Of a stretch of 40,390 nt of DNA, positions 19,992 through 27,878 are shown one piece after another. Under the pieces are notes generated by a model. The model made no database searches. It was not told where the DNA came from and worked only from the letters and a program-made list of their open reading frames with translations. The translations under genes were made by a program, and so were the position numbers. Positions within the stretch are counted from its first letter, which is position 1, and each line of letters begins with the position of its first letter. The DNA comes from a virus, in IMG/VR virus record IMGVR_UViG_3300034980_000623, positions 1 through 40,390 of that record. The stretch is one strand, 5' to 3'.

Positions 19992-20960
19992 ATGATTGAT
20001 ATTATCAGTCCAATGATAAAAAAATTCCTACCTTTTGCCAAAGAAAGAATGGGGTTTGAAAATCCTCCTAGACTTTTTTTAAAAGGCGATTCTACAAATG
20101 CTGAAAATCCATTAGGAAAAACCGCATTCTATAATCCTGGCGAAAAGGCGATTACGGTATATATAACAGGCCGACATCCAAAAGACGTAATGCGGTCCTT
20201 ATCTCATGAGCTGGTTCACCATACTCAGAACTGCCGCGGCGATTTTCGAAATGTCGGGGAAATGGGAGAGGGTTATGCACAAAATGATGAGCATTTGCGT
20301 GAAATGGAACGAGAAGCTTATGAAGTAGGCAATTTATGTTTTCGAGATTGGGAAGACAGCATAAAGAGTACTATTTACTTTGAACATCTACAAAAAGGAG
20401 ACAAAAAGATGTCTATTAAAGATTGGAAAAACAATGAAGTGAAATCACTTCTTAGCGAAGCTTGGGGATTTAAAATGAATCTTGACAAGCTTAATGAAAA
20501 TAATGAAAGGCCGGACGATGCTGAATTAAAGGAAGATGAGGCTTTTGCCCCGAATCACTACTGTGTACATCATGGCGGCGTTAGCCACAATGGCAAAATT
20601 GAGATGGCTGAAGCAGTAAACCACAACTACAATAAAAAGCTTGGACAGGTAACCCATTATGATATGAAACTTTCTGACGGCACTATTTTAGAAAATGTGG
20701 CGGCCGAGGACATTCAGGTTACTGACGCATCTTTAGCCGAGAAACACAACCATGAGTGCCCACCCGACGAGAAAGATCTTGATGAACAATCAAGGACTAA
20801 TCGACCTGATAGGGCTCGCCCAGAAGGTGGCCGACGTTTGGATGAAGAAGATGATGAACCGTCGACCGAAGAAGGCGAAACAGAAGATAAGACACCGGCA
20901 TTTCTAAAGAAAAAAGAACTTAAAGAAGCCATGATTAAAATCCTTCGCAAGCGGCTCTAA
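19992..20960 (+). CDS. Zincin-type metallopeptidase fused to an acidic tail (322 aa)
   Basis: Zinc motif H72-E-L-V-H76 within SLSHELVHHTQNC, with a conserved-looking G-E-M-G-E-G-Y and E-R-E-A-Y downstream. The first 135 residues match a peptidase family common in marine T4-like phages (recollection). A linker with an internal MSIKDWKNNEVKSLLSEAWG segment follows, then a small domain with H-x-H-x-C residues (NHYCVHHGGV, KHNHEC) and a long acidic, Arg-spotted tail. Possibly a virion-maturation protease; the target is unknown. Confidence 0.82.
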   Translation: MIDIISPMIKKFLPFAKERMGFENPPRLFLKGDSTNAENPLGKTAFYNPGEKAITVYITGRHPKDVMRSLSHELVHHTQNCRGDFRNVGEMGEGYAQNDEHLREMEREAYEVGNLCFRDWEDSIKSTIYFEHLQKGDKKMSIKDWKNNEVKSLLSEAWGFKMNLDKLNENNERPDDAELKEDEAFAPNHYCVHHGGVSHNGKIEMAEAVNHNYNKKLGQVTHYDMKLSDGTILENVAAEDIQVTDASLAEKHNHECPPDEKDLDEQSRTNRPDRARPEGGRRLDEEDDEPSTEEGETEDKTPAFLKKKELKEAMIKILRKRL

Positions 20961-21058
20961 GGTGAGTGTCATGAACGGTAAGTATAAAAATTGAACTCAA
21001 ATTATCACGAAAACGCTTTATACAAAAGCTGTTATTACAACAAAAAGAGGAACACAAC

Positions 21059-21310
21059 ATGTCTTTAAATTCTGAATGGCAAACTTTTCTTAATGAAAGT
21101 CTGGATGAAAAAAACATCTTTACTTATATTCAAGGTCTCCAAGAAATAATTTCCAATCTTAAACCTAGAACTATTACTGAAAAGCGCAGGCTACAAATTG
21201 CTAAAACGCATCTGCGTGAGGTAAAAAGATTTGCCAGAAGGATGGAAAATGATATGTCTATTCTGCAAGAAAAGCTTAATATTATAGAAGAGTCAAAAGG
21301 AGAACAGTAA
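21059..21310 (+). CDS. Coiled-coil protein with shared N-terminal tag (83 aa)
   Basis: MSLNSEWQTFLNESLDEKN opens with the W-x-x-F-L-x-E tag also found on the Nudix and HAD proteins. The rest is a basic helical stretch (RLQIAKTHLREVKRFARRM and NDMSILQEKLNIIEES). AAAGAGG precedes the ATG. TAATG couples it to the next large gene. Function unknown; possibly an internal virion protein. Confidence 0.75.
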   Translation: MSLNSEWQTFLNESLDEKNIFTYIQGLQEIISNLKPRTITEKRRLQIAKTHLREVKRFARRMENDMSILQEKLNIIEESKGEQ

Positions 21311-23463
21311 TGGGAGGCGTTGCCGGGCACATGGCCCACTTGTCGGAAGATACTGACTTAAGATTTAGCGAAATTGTAGATATCCTCAGTAAAGTTGCAA
21401 ACGCTGAGATTACCAACGCTACTGAAAAAGTCGACGGACAAAACTTGTTTTTAAGTTGGACTATTACTCCGGATGGTGAAGTTGAAGTGGCCACCGCTGG
21501 AAATGCGCGCACTGCGCGTAATGCAGGCGATATTAAGAAGGGTGGTATGACCACCGATGAATATATTAGTAAATGGGCCGGGCATCCCGCCGAGAGCGCC
21601 TTTACAAACGGATTTAAAGCTGTTTCTACGGCTTTGCGCGGATTAAGCCCAGATGACCTCGAGGCAATTTTTGCAAACGGCCAGAGGTATGTTAATATGG
21701 AAATAATGTACCCCGGGAATCCTAATATCATTTTGTATTCTTCTCCCAATGTGGTCTTACACGGATTGCAAGATTTTGGAGAGGGAGAAATCACTCCGGA
21801 GATGAGGCAATTAACAAAACAAAAATTTACGAAGCTCGTTAGCTTGATAGATGGTGCTACTGAAAAAGTAGGCAATGAAAATTGGAACATCCATGGGCCG
21901 AAGCTTGTTGCCCTCAAAAAATTAGCAGATGGTTCTGCACTAGAAGAAGTAACCTCTAAAATTCAATCATTCGCGGACCCCGTTGGTATGGACGCCACAG
22001 TGGGCGATTATGTTGAATTGGTTGTTAGAAAATATGCTAAACAAGTAAGTCTACCGGAGGATATTACCGAAAAGCTTGTCACGCTGATGCTGAATCCGGA
22101 TGTGGCCAAGGAACAAGGTATTACTGTTGTTAAGCTTAAGAAGGGTCTTCCGAAAGAACTACAATCTACTGTTTCCACTCTCGGATCTAAAACTAAATCT
22201 AGAAAATATATTGCCAGTGTTTTAAAACCGCTTGAAGTAGCTATTAGCGATTTTGCTATCGAAGTACTTCGCGGAGTTAAGAGTTATTTTGTTAGTGATA
22301 ATGATGAAGAGGTAACACGCATGCGGGCTGAACTTGAACAGTCGATTGCTTACCTTAAGAATTTACAAGCTTCCGGCGACGAGAAAATGGGTGAGCTTGT
22401 CGACCAACAACTCGCAAAACTTGGCGATGTTGAGAACCTTGCTTCTTCTATGGAAGGCGTGGTATTCGAATATCCACCCGGGTCAGACAAAATTTATAAA
22501 TTGACTGGTGCTTTTGCCATGGCCAACCAAATTATTGGACGAGCCAGACGTTCTGGTATGACGGAGGAAGAGGCACTTGAAGAAGATTTCGAAATTGAGA
22601 TCACCGAAGATGATTACGATTCAGAAGCCGACGAATGGTATGAACTAAGACACCAAATGGATCAGGAACTCGGAGAACCCACAGATGACGAATCAGATGA
22701 TCCAGTAGTGGACACTGATTACCCTAAGACCGTCGCGATCGTTCCGGGCGCATTTAAACCACCTCACAAGGGGCATCTTGATATGGTGCGAAAATATGCC
22801 AATATGGCTGATGAAGTGGTGGTAATTATTTCTAAACCAACCAAGCAAGGTAGATATCTCCCTGATGGGCGAGAAATCACTTCCGAAGATTCTCTTAAAA
22901 TATGGAAAATATTAGCCGGTGATATACCCAATGTTAGAATTGAAGCTTCCAAAGACCATGCGTCACCGGTAACTGCTGCATATGATTTTATTGGTGAGGA
23001 GGGGCCCCTAAATGTAGGTGACGAAGTAATTTTAGGCTGCAGTGAAAAGGATTGCGATTGGCAACGTTGGACAGAGGCAGAGAAATATGTTAAAGATGGT
23101 GTAGATCTTGTTCCACCTCGTGGATCCGCAGTCGTTCCAACGTCGCGAGATTCTGGAGAGCCATATAGCGCAACAGATTTTCGCAATGCGTTAGGGGATG
23201 CGGTTAAAAATCGACGCGAAATAGCCGAATTTGTTGGAGAGGAGAATGTAGATGCTGTATTGGATATATTAGACCTTTCAACAGTTGATGAGAATTCTGC
23301 AATGGGCGGTGGGGGGGTAGCTATAAGCAGCGCCCCTTTGGCATCTGGGTCGGATAAGCCGGCCAAAAGAGATACAAAAAAGAAAAAACAAAAGCAATAT
23401 ATAGATTTAGGTCTACTTGCTGAAGTTATGGAACTAATTATAGAGAAAGGATATAGAAAATGA
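21310..23463 (+). CDS. Fusion of a ligase-like nucleotidyltransferase with an HxGH nucleotidylyltransferase (717 aa)
   Basis: N-terminal domain: E-K40-V-D-G-Q-N fits motif I (K-x-D-G) of covalent nucleotidyltransferases such as RNA/DNA ligases; N-M-E131 fits motif III, E382-G-V-V-F motif IV and Y-K398-L-T-G motif V, with a helical insert (165-370). C-terminal domain (about 472-640): P-G-A-F-K-P-P-H486-K-G-H489 and Y-S-A-T-D-F-R match HxGH adenylyl/cytidylyltransferases of the NMNAT/CoaD kind. The tail is Lys-rich. Such an enzyme could repair RNA and handle NAD-type cofactors, but substrates are not readable. ATGA couples it to the next gene. Confidence 0.8.
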   Translation: MGGVAGHMAHLSEDTDLRFSEIVDILSKVANAEITNATEKVDGQNLFLSWTITPDGEVEVATAGNARTARNAGDIKKGGMTTDEYISKWAGHPAESAFTNGFKAVSTALRGLSPDDLEAIFANGQRYVNMEIMYPGNPNIILYSSPNVVLHGLQDFGEGEITPEMRQLTKQKFTKLVSLIDGATEKVGNENWNIHGPKLVALKKLADGSALEEVTSKIQSFADPVGMDATVGDYVELVVRKYAKQVSLPEDITEKLVTLMLNPDVAKEQGITVVKLKKGLPKELQSTVSTLGSKTKSRKYIASVLKPLEVAISDFAIEVLRGVKSYFVSDNDEEVTRMRAELEQSIAYLKNLQASGDEKMGELVDQQLAKLGDVENLASSMEGVVFEYPPGSDKIYKLTGAFAMANQIIGRARRSGMTEEEALEEDFEIEITEDDYDSEADEWYELRHQMDQELGEPTDDESDDPVVDTDYPKTVAIVPGAFKPPHKGHLDMVRKYANMADEVVVIISKPTKQGRYLPDGREITSEDSLKIWKILAGDIPNVRIEASKDHASPVTAAYDFIGEEGPLNVGDEVILGCSEKDCDWQRWTEAEKYVKDGVDLVPPRGSAVVPTSRDSGEPYSATDFRNALGDAVKNRREIAEFVGEENVDAVLDILDLSTVDENSAMGGGGVAISSAPLASGSDKPAKRDTKKKKQKQYIDLGLLAEVMELIIEKGYRK

Positions 23464-24260
23464 ATCACAATGAAGAGAAAACCCTTAGAGAGAGTATAAG
23501 ACATATGATAAGACATGTCAAGCAAAAAAGGGTCGACGAAGAAGAAAATGTTCGGTCCCTAATCCGCGGATTTATGGACATTGAACTTAGACAACTTTCA
23601 GAAGGTGGCACGCCTGACGTTGATCCTACACCAAACAGGTCAACAGGAATAAATGTTTTGGAAGACCTGTTGAAAAAAATTGTACCTGTCTTAGAAACAG
23701 ATTATAAATCACTTACGACCAGTGACAGCCAAAGAGAGTCGTTCAGATCTCATATTGTAAATGCTGTCCAAAACTCTCTAACGCCAGCAAAAATTAATAG
23801 CGCGGCCGGTGGAGAAGAAATCAATGAAGATTTAGAAGAAGAGATTGAAATCAATGTCGGCGATTCTGCTGACGATGACAAATTTATCGATATCCGTACT
23901 GATGCTGAGAAATCCGCTGACGAAGAAGACGAAGAAGAGGAAGATCCTCGCGATGAATTTGGTGCCGACGTCGAAGGTGATGAAACAGGTAGAAATATGG
24001 CCTATCAATCATTCAAAAAAATAGAAACAAGCGTTATTGACTCATACGAGTTGTTAGCGGATCCTGAAGATCAAGAATTATTCTTTGATTATTTGGTGGC
24101 AAATCTTAAGCTTTATTTTGAGAAATTTGAACAAGAATTGGCGCCGTCTGTAGAAGAACCTACAAACCAAGCCTATGATATGGCAAAATCAGAACAAGAA
24201 CCAGTCGCCGGCGAAGAAGATATGGTTGGCGGCGAAGAAGATTTAGAGTTGGAGCTATAA
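23460..24260 (+). CDS. Acidic helical protein (266 aa)
   Basis: Basic N-terminal helix (RESIRHMIRHVKQKR), then long acidic stretches (EDLEEEIEINVGD, DEEDEEEEDPRDEFG) and a helical C-terminal third (QELFFDYLVANLKLYFEKFE). The charge pattern suits a scaffold or prohead-core protein, which would fit between the fusion enzyme and other phage genes, but this is inference. Overlaps the upstream gene by 4 nt. Confidence 0.7.
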   Translation: MNHNEEKTLRESIRHMIRHVKQKRVDEEENVRSLIRGFMDIELRQLSEGGTPDVDPTPNRSTGINVLEDLLKKIVPVLETDYKSLTTSDSQRESFRSHIVNAVQNSLTPAKINSAAGGEEINEDLEEEIEINVGDSADDDKFIDIRTDAEKSADEEDEEEEDPRDEFGADVEGDETGRNMAYQSFKKIETSVIDSYELLADPEDQELFFDYLVANLKLYFEKFEQELAPSVEEPTNQAYDMAKSEQEPVAGEEDMVGGEEDLELEL

Positions 24261-24647
24261 ATGTCCGAGGGATATTTAATGTCCGAGACGCATGCTGAAC
24301 TCGCGGCCCTCTTCGGTGCGGGATCGGGGGGCTCCCCATATGAGATACCCGGCGAAGAACTGGTCGGTGCACTGGCCCTCATCGATGGATTGGCAGATTC
24401 CATCGCTTCGATTCACGATGCTCACGACCAGATGATCAATGGCGTGTCTGCCTTTACAAAACCGGCCGCGAAAAAGGGACTAACTGCGGCCGCGTACAGA
24501 GACCTCCAGATAGCTAAAATAGAAGAACGAACGATAGCGAAGGCGAATGTTATATGGTCTGTAATTGTAACCGAAATCCAATCGGCGGTCACGAAACACA
24601 TGGGCGATGCCGATGCTGGTCATGGTGGATCTGACTCTGACGATTAA
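24261..24647 (+). CDS. Hypothetical protein, GC-richer codons (128 aa)
   Basis: Directly abuts the previous stop; an ATG at 24291 is an alternative start. Ala/Gly-rich, with a helical hairpin core (LVGALALIDGLADSIASIHDAH and AAYRDLQIAKIEERTIAKAN) and a Gly/Asp tail. Codon use is visibly GC-richer than the genes on either side, which may point to separate acquisition or to a structural protein under different selection. The reverse-strand frames here are shadows. Confidence 0.68.
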   Translation: MSEGYLMSETHAELAALFGAGSGGSPYEIPGEELVGALALIDGLADSIASIHDAHDQMINGVSAFTKPAAKKGLTAAAYRDLQIAKIEERTIAKANVIWSVIVTEIQSAVTKHMGDADAGHGGSDSDD

Positions 24648-24667
24648 ATTTTATTTTCACTTTTTAC

Positions 24668-24696
24668 TTGACAAGATTTGAAAACAATACTATACT
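24668..24696 (+). promoter_or_regulatory. Consensus sigma70-like promoter before the Fis-type gene
   Basis: TTGACA (24668-24673), a 17 bp spacer and TATACT (24691-24696). It lacks the two upstream hexamers of the P1-P13 set. Predicted start of transcription is near 24703, giving a leader of roughly 115 nt that contains the repeats listed next. Confidence 0.7.
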
Positions 24697-24702
24697 GACA
24701 TT

Positions 24703-24815
24703 GTGTTCTGCATGCGATTGAATGTGTTCTGAATGTTTCTTAATAAATATAAAATGTGTTTGCAACCGCATGTGTTTGTTATATGATCTTAATGCGTTCC
24801 GCATGCGATCTTAAT
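24703..24815 (+). repeat. Iteron-like repeats in the leader of the HTH gene
   Basis: Related units starting at 24703 (GTGTTCTGCATGCGATT), 24724 (GTGTTCTGAATG), 24756 (GTGTTTGCAACCGCATG), 24772 (GTGTTTG) and 24794 (GCGTTCCGCATGCGATC). Steps are 21, 32, 16 and 22 bp. Two copies contain the palindrome GCATGC. They lie between a promoter and a DNA-binding protein gene, so an autoregulatory site is likely. Confidence 0.5.
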
Positions 24816-24820
24816 ATAAT

Positions 24821-25168
24821 ATGAAAAACAAAAATATCACAACTTCAAGCCAAAGCATAATAAAAATTTTAAAAAATCAGAATAAAATCTCTGATGAAAT
24901 ATTGGTCAACATAAACTCTTTATCTATAGAAGACCTGATCGCAATAAAGCTAGAATTATGCGCAAATAGTATAAATAACCGACTTTATGGGTTTGATATT
25001 TGGAGAAAAACTAGTTATATTGTAAGAGATGCTGTATTGAAATTTGCTATTTCAACCACTAAATCTAAAAAAGATGCCGCAAGATTTTTGGGTCTAACAC
25101 CCCAAGCCTTTTACAAGGCATGCCAACAATTTAAAATAAACGAATATTTTCAGGAAAAATCAAAATGA
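24821..25168 (+). CDS. Fis-type helix-turn-helix regulator (115 aa)
   Basis: The C-terminal part (about 65-110), VLKFAISTTKSKKDAARFLG followed by L-T-P-Q-A-F-Y-K-A, is a Fis/NtrC-type HTH: a helix ahead of A-A-R-F-L-G-L-T and a recognition helix. The N-terminal part is helical (SIIKILKNQNKISDE, SIEDLIAIKLELCANSINN) and may dimerise. Probably a transcription regulator of phage genes that binds the repeats in its own leader (inference). Has its own promoter. Ends 4 nt into the next gene. Confidence 0.8.
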   Translation: MKNKNITTSSQSIIKILKNQNKISDEILVNINSLSIEDLIAIKLELCANSINNRLYGFDIWRKTSYIVRDAVLKFAISTTKSKKDAARFLGLTPQAFYKACQQFKINEYFQEKSK

Positions 25169-25758
25169 AATTGACCTTACTATTACTATCACTCATAGGG
25201 TGCCATCCGGCAGAGGTGGATTACGATGGCTCTGATACTGTGGTACCAGAAGAAGAAGAATTTATTCCAACAGAGTTCGGAGTTATTGAAGCCGCCGACT
25301 GTGATCAAAAAGCAATTGGTTCTAGTGTTTGTGACGTTATATTATATGATCAGAATAACGATGTTTGGAGATTGTATGATTTAAAAGGAAAGGTTGTGAT
25401 ATTAGACTTTTCCACAGCTTGGTGTGGTCCGTGCCAGAATGCAGGAATGCACACACAAAAAATACAAGATGATTATGGCGATGATATTGTTTTTGCTACC
25501 TTCTTGATAGAAGGATTAACATATGGAATATCTCCCACAGAAGAAGAGATAAATTCATGGGTTATAGATCACGGTATTACGACAGCACCAATTTTATACG
25601 CGTCACGTGAATATGTTATGGATCAAGAAGGAATTACAGGCTACTTAGTTGGTGGGTTTCCAACTTACGTTTTCTTGGATAAAGAACTTAAAATATACAC
25701 GGGAGCGGTTGGATTTAATGAACAGTATGTTAGAGATACAATAGATGGATTATTATAA
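25165..25758 (+). CDS. Thioredoxin-like lipoprotein (197 aa)
   Basis: Signal MKLTLLLLSLIGC has a lipobox L-I-G-C13, so the protein should be lipid-anchored. After an acidic linker the thioredoxin/TlpA fold carries W-C87-G-P-C90 in DFSTAWCGPCQNAG, and G-G-F-P-T-Y has the cis-Pro. A second Cys pair (C46 and C56, in AADCDQKAIGSSVCD) precedes the domain. It should exchange disulphides outside the cytoplasm. The D-C-D-Q...V-C-D lead-in recalls redox lipoproteins of Deltaproteobacteria/Myxococcota. Overlaps the upstream gene by 4 nt and the next by 1 nt. Confidence 0.87.
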   Translation: MKLTLLLLSLIGCHPAEVDYDGSDTVVPEEEEFIPTEFGVIEAADCDQKAIGSSVCDVILYDQNNDVWRLYDLKGKVVILDFSTAWCGPCQNAGMHTQKIQDDYGDDIVFATFLIEGLTYGISPTEEEINSWVIDHGITTAPILYASREYVMDQEGITGYLVGGFPTYVFLDKELKIYTGAVGFNEQYVRDTIDGLL

Positions 25759-26012
25759 TGTGGAAAGTATATAAATGGAACGGAAAGTATATCCAAGGGG
25801 ATTTTATAAGTCAACATTCCACAGAAAAAGTTGCCCTCGCAAAAGCAAAAAAGAAGATTAATTATTCAAGAGCCACAAAGAGCAAGCTGCCGACATTTAA
25901 ATCTCGCGGCGAAACGGTAATCTGGCTAGATAAAGAAGATGGAACACCAATAGGGATGATCATCAATAAAACAAGAAAGAAAAAAGGGGATGCAATGGTT
26001 TCGACAGGGTGA
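25758..26012 (+). CDS. Small basic protein ending inside the tmRNA gene (84 aa)
   Basis: MWKVYKWNGKYIQGDF opens a basic protein with an FKSRGETVIWLDKEDG strand pair and a Lys-rich end. The last 9 codons, including TGA, lie in the 5' end of the tmRNA gene; the residues D-A-M-V-S-T-G come from tmRNA sequence. The frame could therefore have lost its original end when the tmRNA gene arrived. No family recognised. Confidence 0.6.
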   Translation: MWKVYKWNGKYIQGDFISQHSTEKVALAKAKKKINYSRATKSKLPTFKSRGETVIWLDKEDGTPIGMIINKTRKKKGDAMVSTG

Positions 26013-26329
26013 GAAAGAGGAATAGTGCAAGCAGTCAAACGTACCAGCAGACTCTAAACGCAGATACAAAACATAATTGCTAATAACAATAATCACTTCG
26101 AATCTGTCCGCTTAGCGGCTTAATCGGGAGGCTGATTAGGGCCTTCTTTCCAATCTAATCAAAACAACAGATAAGTTGTAAAAATCAAACCATCTAAAGC
26201 AACAGGACGGTAAGCTTTAGATTATAGCCGCCTACCCATGCAGTGAGGGGATATAAAAACTGATAAGCTTGTGAATGACTACAATTAGACTTATTCTGGA
26301 CGCGGGTTCGACTCCCGCCGTCTCCACCA
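25986..26329 (+). ncRNA. ssrA: Transfer-messenger RNA (tmRNA)
   Basis: The 5' end GGGGATG pairs with CGTCTCC next to the 3' ACCA, making a 7 bp acceptor that includes G3-U70, the alanine identity pair, plus a U6-G67 wobble. ATGGTTTCGACAGGGT follows as in bacterial tmRNAs, and the T arm is GCGGG-TTCGACT-CCCGC. CCA is encoded. The middle holds a tag frame ending in L-A-A. tmRNA rescues stalled ribosomes with SmpB and tags the product for proteolysis. No smpB gene is seen here, so host SmpB would be needed. Length is 344 nt, in the normal range. Confidence 0.95.
26079..26123 (+). other. tmRNA tag reading frame, ANNNNHFESVRLAA
   Basis: Resume codon GCT at 26079 begins 14 codons ending at TAA (26121-26123). 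The tag begins with Ala and ends L-A-A, as required for ClpXP/ClpAP-type recognition. A stem CCGCTTAGCGG (26107-26117) covers the end of the frame, where bacterial tmRNAs also fold. Confidence 0.88.
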
Positions 26330-26339
26330 TTTAAAAAAT

Positions 26340-26540
26340 ATGTTCATATTCGACTGGTTAAATAAGAAAAACAAAACTCCACCAGAAAAGCCCTCAATTG
26401 AACTTGAGGACTCTCTAGAAATTGCTCTTTGGGATATCAAAGAACGATATGATCTCGAGACTGAAGAGGTAGTAAGAGCTGTTTTCGAAAAAAGAAATAA
26501 TTTAAATTATATGCACACAAAAAGCAAAAAAGTAGAATAA
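26340..26540 (+). CDS. Hypothetical small protein (66 aa)
   Basis: Begins 11 nt after the tmRNA. MFIFDWLNKKNKTPPEKP then acidic helices (IELEDSLEIALWDIKERYD, ETEEVVRAVFEKRNN). No ribosome site, which leaves some doubt; it may be translated from a transcript that also carries the tmRNA. No family recognised. Confidence 0.55.
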   Translation: MFIFDWLNKKNKTPPEKPSIELEDSLEIALWDIKERYDLETEEVVRAVFEKRNNLNYMHTKSKKVE

Positions 26541-26547
26541 GTATTGT

Positions 26548-27045
26548 ATGAACATCTGGATCGCTTTATATAAAGGAAAAGGCAATCTGATTAATCATGT
26601 TGTTAGAAAATGGACCAAAAGCCAGTATAGTCATGCTGAATTAATATTAGAAGATAAAAAAACATGGATTGGAATCAGCCCTTTTATAAAAGCGGAAATT
26701 GTTAAGAGAGAAGTGAATATTCATAATTCAGATAGTTGGGATTTCTTTAAAATAGGTGTTACACGAGAACAATATAAAACAATTATAGATTTTTATGATC
26801 TAACCAGGGGGGCTAAATATGACTGGTTTGGGATGCTACTTTCGCAATTTCTGCCTTTTCACATAAAACAGAAAAACAAATGGTATTGTAGTGAATGGAT
26901 ACTGTATGCTTTGAGAATTTCTAGTGTAATTGATTGGAAGATTATTAAAATATTTGATCAATCGGACCTATCTCCTTCAAAATTACACCATATGCTGTTA
27001 TTATGTGACTTAGAAAAAACAAACTTGGAGTTTATTGATGAGTAA
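26548..27045 (+). CDS. Permuted NlpC/P60-like (YiiX-type) cysteine hydrolase (165 aa)
   Basis: Catalytic His in S-Q-Y-S-H29-A-E-L-I and Cys in K-W-Y-C114-S-E-W, in the His-before-Cys order of the permuted papain-like YiiX/YebB group. Members cleave amide or thioester bonds in peptidoglycan, lipids or protein adducts; the substrate here is unknown. No signal peptide, so cytoplasmic or virion use. No good ribosome site; the start lies 7 nt after the preceding stop. Overlaps the cytidylyltransferase gene by 8 nt. Confidence 0.8.
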   Translation: MNIWIALYKGKGNLINHVVRKWTKSQYSHAELILEDKKTWIGISPFIKAEIVKREVNIHNSDSWDFFKIGVTREQYKTIIDFYDLTRGAKYDWFGMLLSQFLPFHIKQKNKWYCSEWILYALRISSVIDWKIIKIFDQSDLSPSKLHHMLLLCDLEKTNLEFIDE

Positions 27046-27505
27046 GAATGAAAACAAAACTATAATGGTTTCGGGTGGATTTGATCCTGTGCACGCCGGC
27101 CATATTAGAATGATAAGAGAGGCCGCACAATACGGAGATGTAATAGTCATTGCAAATTCAGATGATTGGTTGTATAAAAAGAAAGGTTTTGTATTTATGG
27201 AATTTGAAAGAAGAGTAGAAATACTCAATGCGATCAAGGGTGTTATCCTCGTTGATTCTGTAGATGATACCGACGGCACCGTTTGCGAAGCAATACGGCG
27301 CCTTAAACCGACATATTTTGCTAATGGAGGGGACCGCAGCCGTTCAAATACCCCAGAACAAAATGTTTGTGAGGAAATTGGAGTTGAGCTATTGTGGGCT
27401 ATCGGTGGTGATGAAAAGCTAGAAAGTTCATCAGAATTAGCCAAAAAGGTGAGAGATTTTGATATGCCCCCGCTCCGTACGACCAAAAAACTTTCCGGTA
27501 GATAA
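27038..27505 (+). CDS. Cytidylyltransferase-like (HxGH) enzyme (155 aa)
   Basis: G-G-F-D-P-V-H19-A-G-H22 is the nucleotide-binding HxGH motif. NSDDWLYKKKG and FERRVEILNAIKGV follow as in the RfaE/HldE C-terminal domain and glycerol-3-phosphate cytidylyltransferases. A product would be a CDP- or ADP-activated alcohol or sugar, which could feed the glycan genes further downstream (inference). ATG preferred over the TTG just upstream. The last 15 residues are basic. Confidence 0.82.
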   Translation: MSKNENKTIMVSGGFDPVHAGHIRMIREAAQYGDVIVIANSDDWLYKKKGFVFMEFERRVEILNAIKGVILVDSVDDTDGTVCEAIRRLKPTYFANGGDRSRSNTPEQNVCEEIGVELLWAIGGDEKLESSSELAKKVRDFDMPPLRTTKKLSGR

Positions 27506-27568
27506 AGCAAGAACAGTCAAAAAAGCGGAAATTAATCCCATTTAGGAAGGTTATCTCTGGATTCAGCC

Positions 27569-27597
27569 TTGACAACCTTGTGTTAAGATGTTAAGAT
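27569..27597 (+). promoter_or_regulatory. Consensus sigma70-like promoter
   Basis: TTGACA (27569-27574), a 17 bp spacer, TAAGAT (27592-27597). The next ATG lies 5 bases after the -10, so this transcript would be leaderless for that gene, or the promoter may serve the tRNA-like element and the genes behind it. Confidence 0.55.
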
Positions 27598-27602
27598 AAG
27601 TT

Positions 27603-27878
27603 ATGGGAAATCCTAAATATACAAAGTGTTATTTATCAGAGGCCGGTCACAATAATTTTATATATCCCTCAACCTCTGCAGCACTATTATCATCAGATTG
27701 CGAGTTTACTACTCTTTCATGGCTCGGCGGCAACGCTGAAGGTCTTAAGGCAGTGAAAGTACTCAAATCGTGCGTGGTACCGGCTCAAATAGATGAAAAC
27801 ACACAAAAAAATAGTCCTCCTCCATCAAAGGGCGAGTATATTGTTGTTTGGGTTTCCAATAAATATATTGCCCCGTAG
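27603..27878 (+). CDS. Hypothetical protein ending inside a tRNA-like element (91 aa)
   Basis: MGNPKYTKCYLSEAGHNNFI begins an alpha/beta sequence with LGGNAEGLKAVKVLKSCVV and a final strand YIVVWVSNKYIAP. The TAG stop is the T-A-G that follows the acceptor strand of the tRNA-Asn-like remnant, so the 3' end overlaps it by 10 nt. No Shine-Dalgarno; a leaderless start is possible. No family recognised. Confidence 0.65.
   Translation: MGNPKYTKCYLSEAGHNNFIYPSTSAALLSSDCEFTTLSWLGGNAEGLKAVKVLKSCVVPAQIDENTQKNSPPPSKGEYIVVWVSNKYIAP

Noticed and set aside
21282-21917. Reverse-strand frame of 211 codons opposite the nucleotidyltransferase fusion
   Set aside because: The + strand frame has ligase-like and HxGH motifs and couples to its neighbours; the reverse frame is Ser/Pro/Leu-rich shadow sequence.
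22764-23525. Reverse-strand frame of 253 codons
   Set aside because: Shadow of the C-terminal HxGH domain; composition is typical of antisense frames and no start signal is seen.
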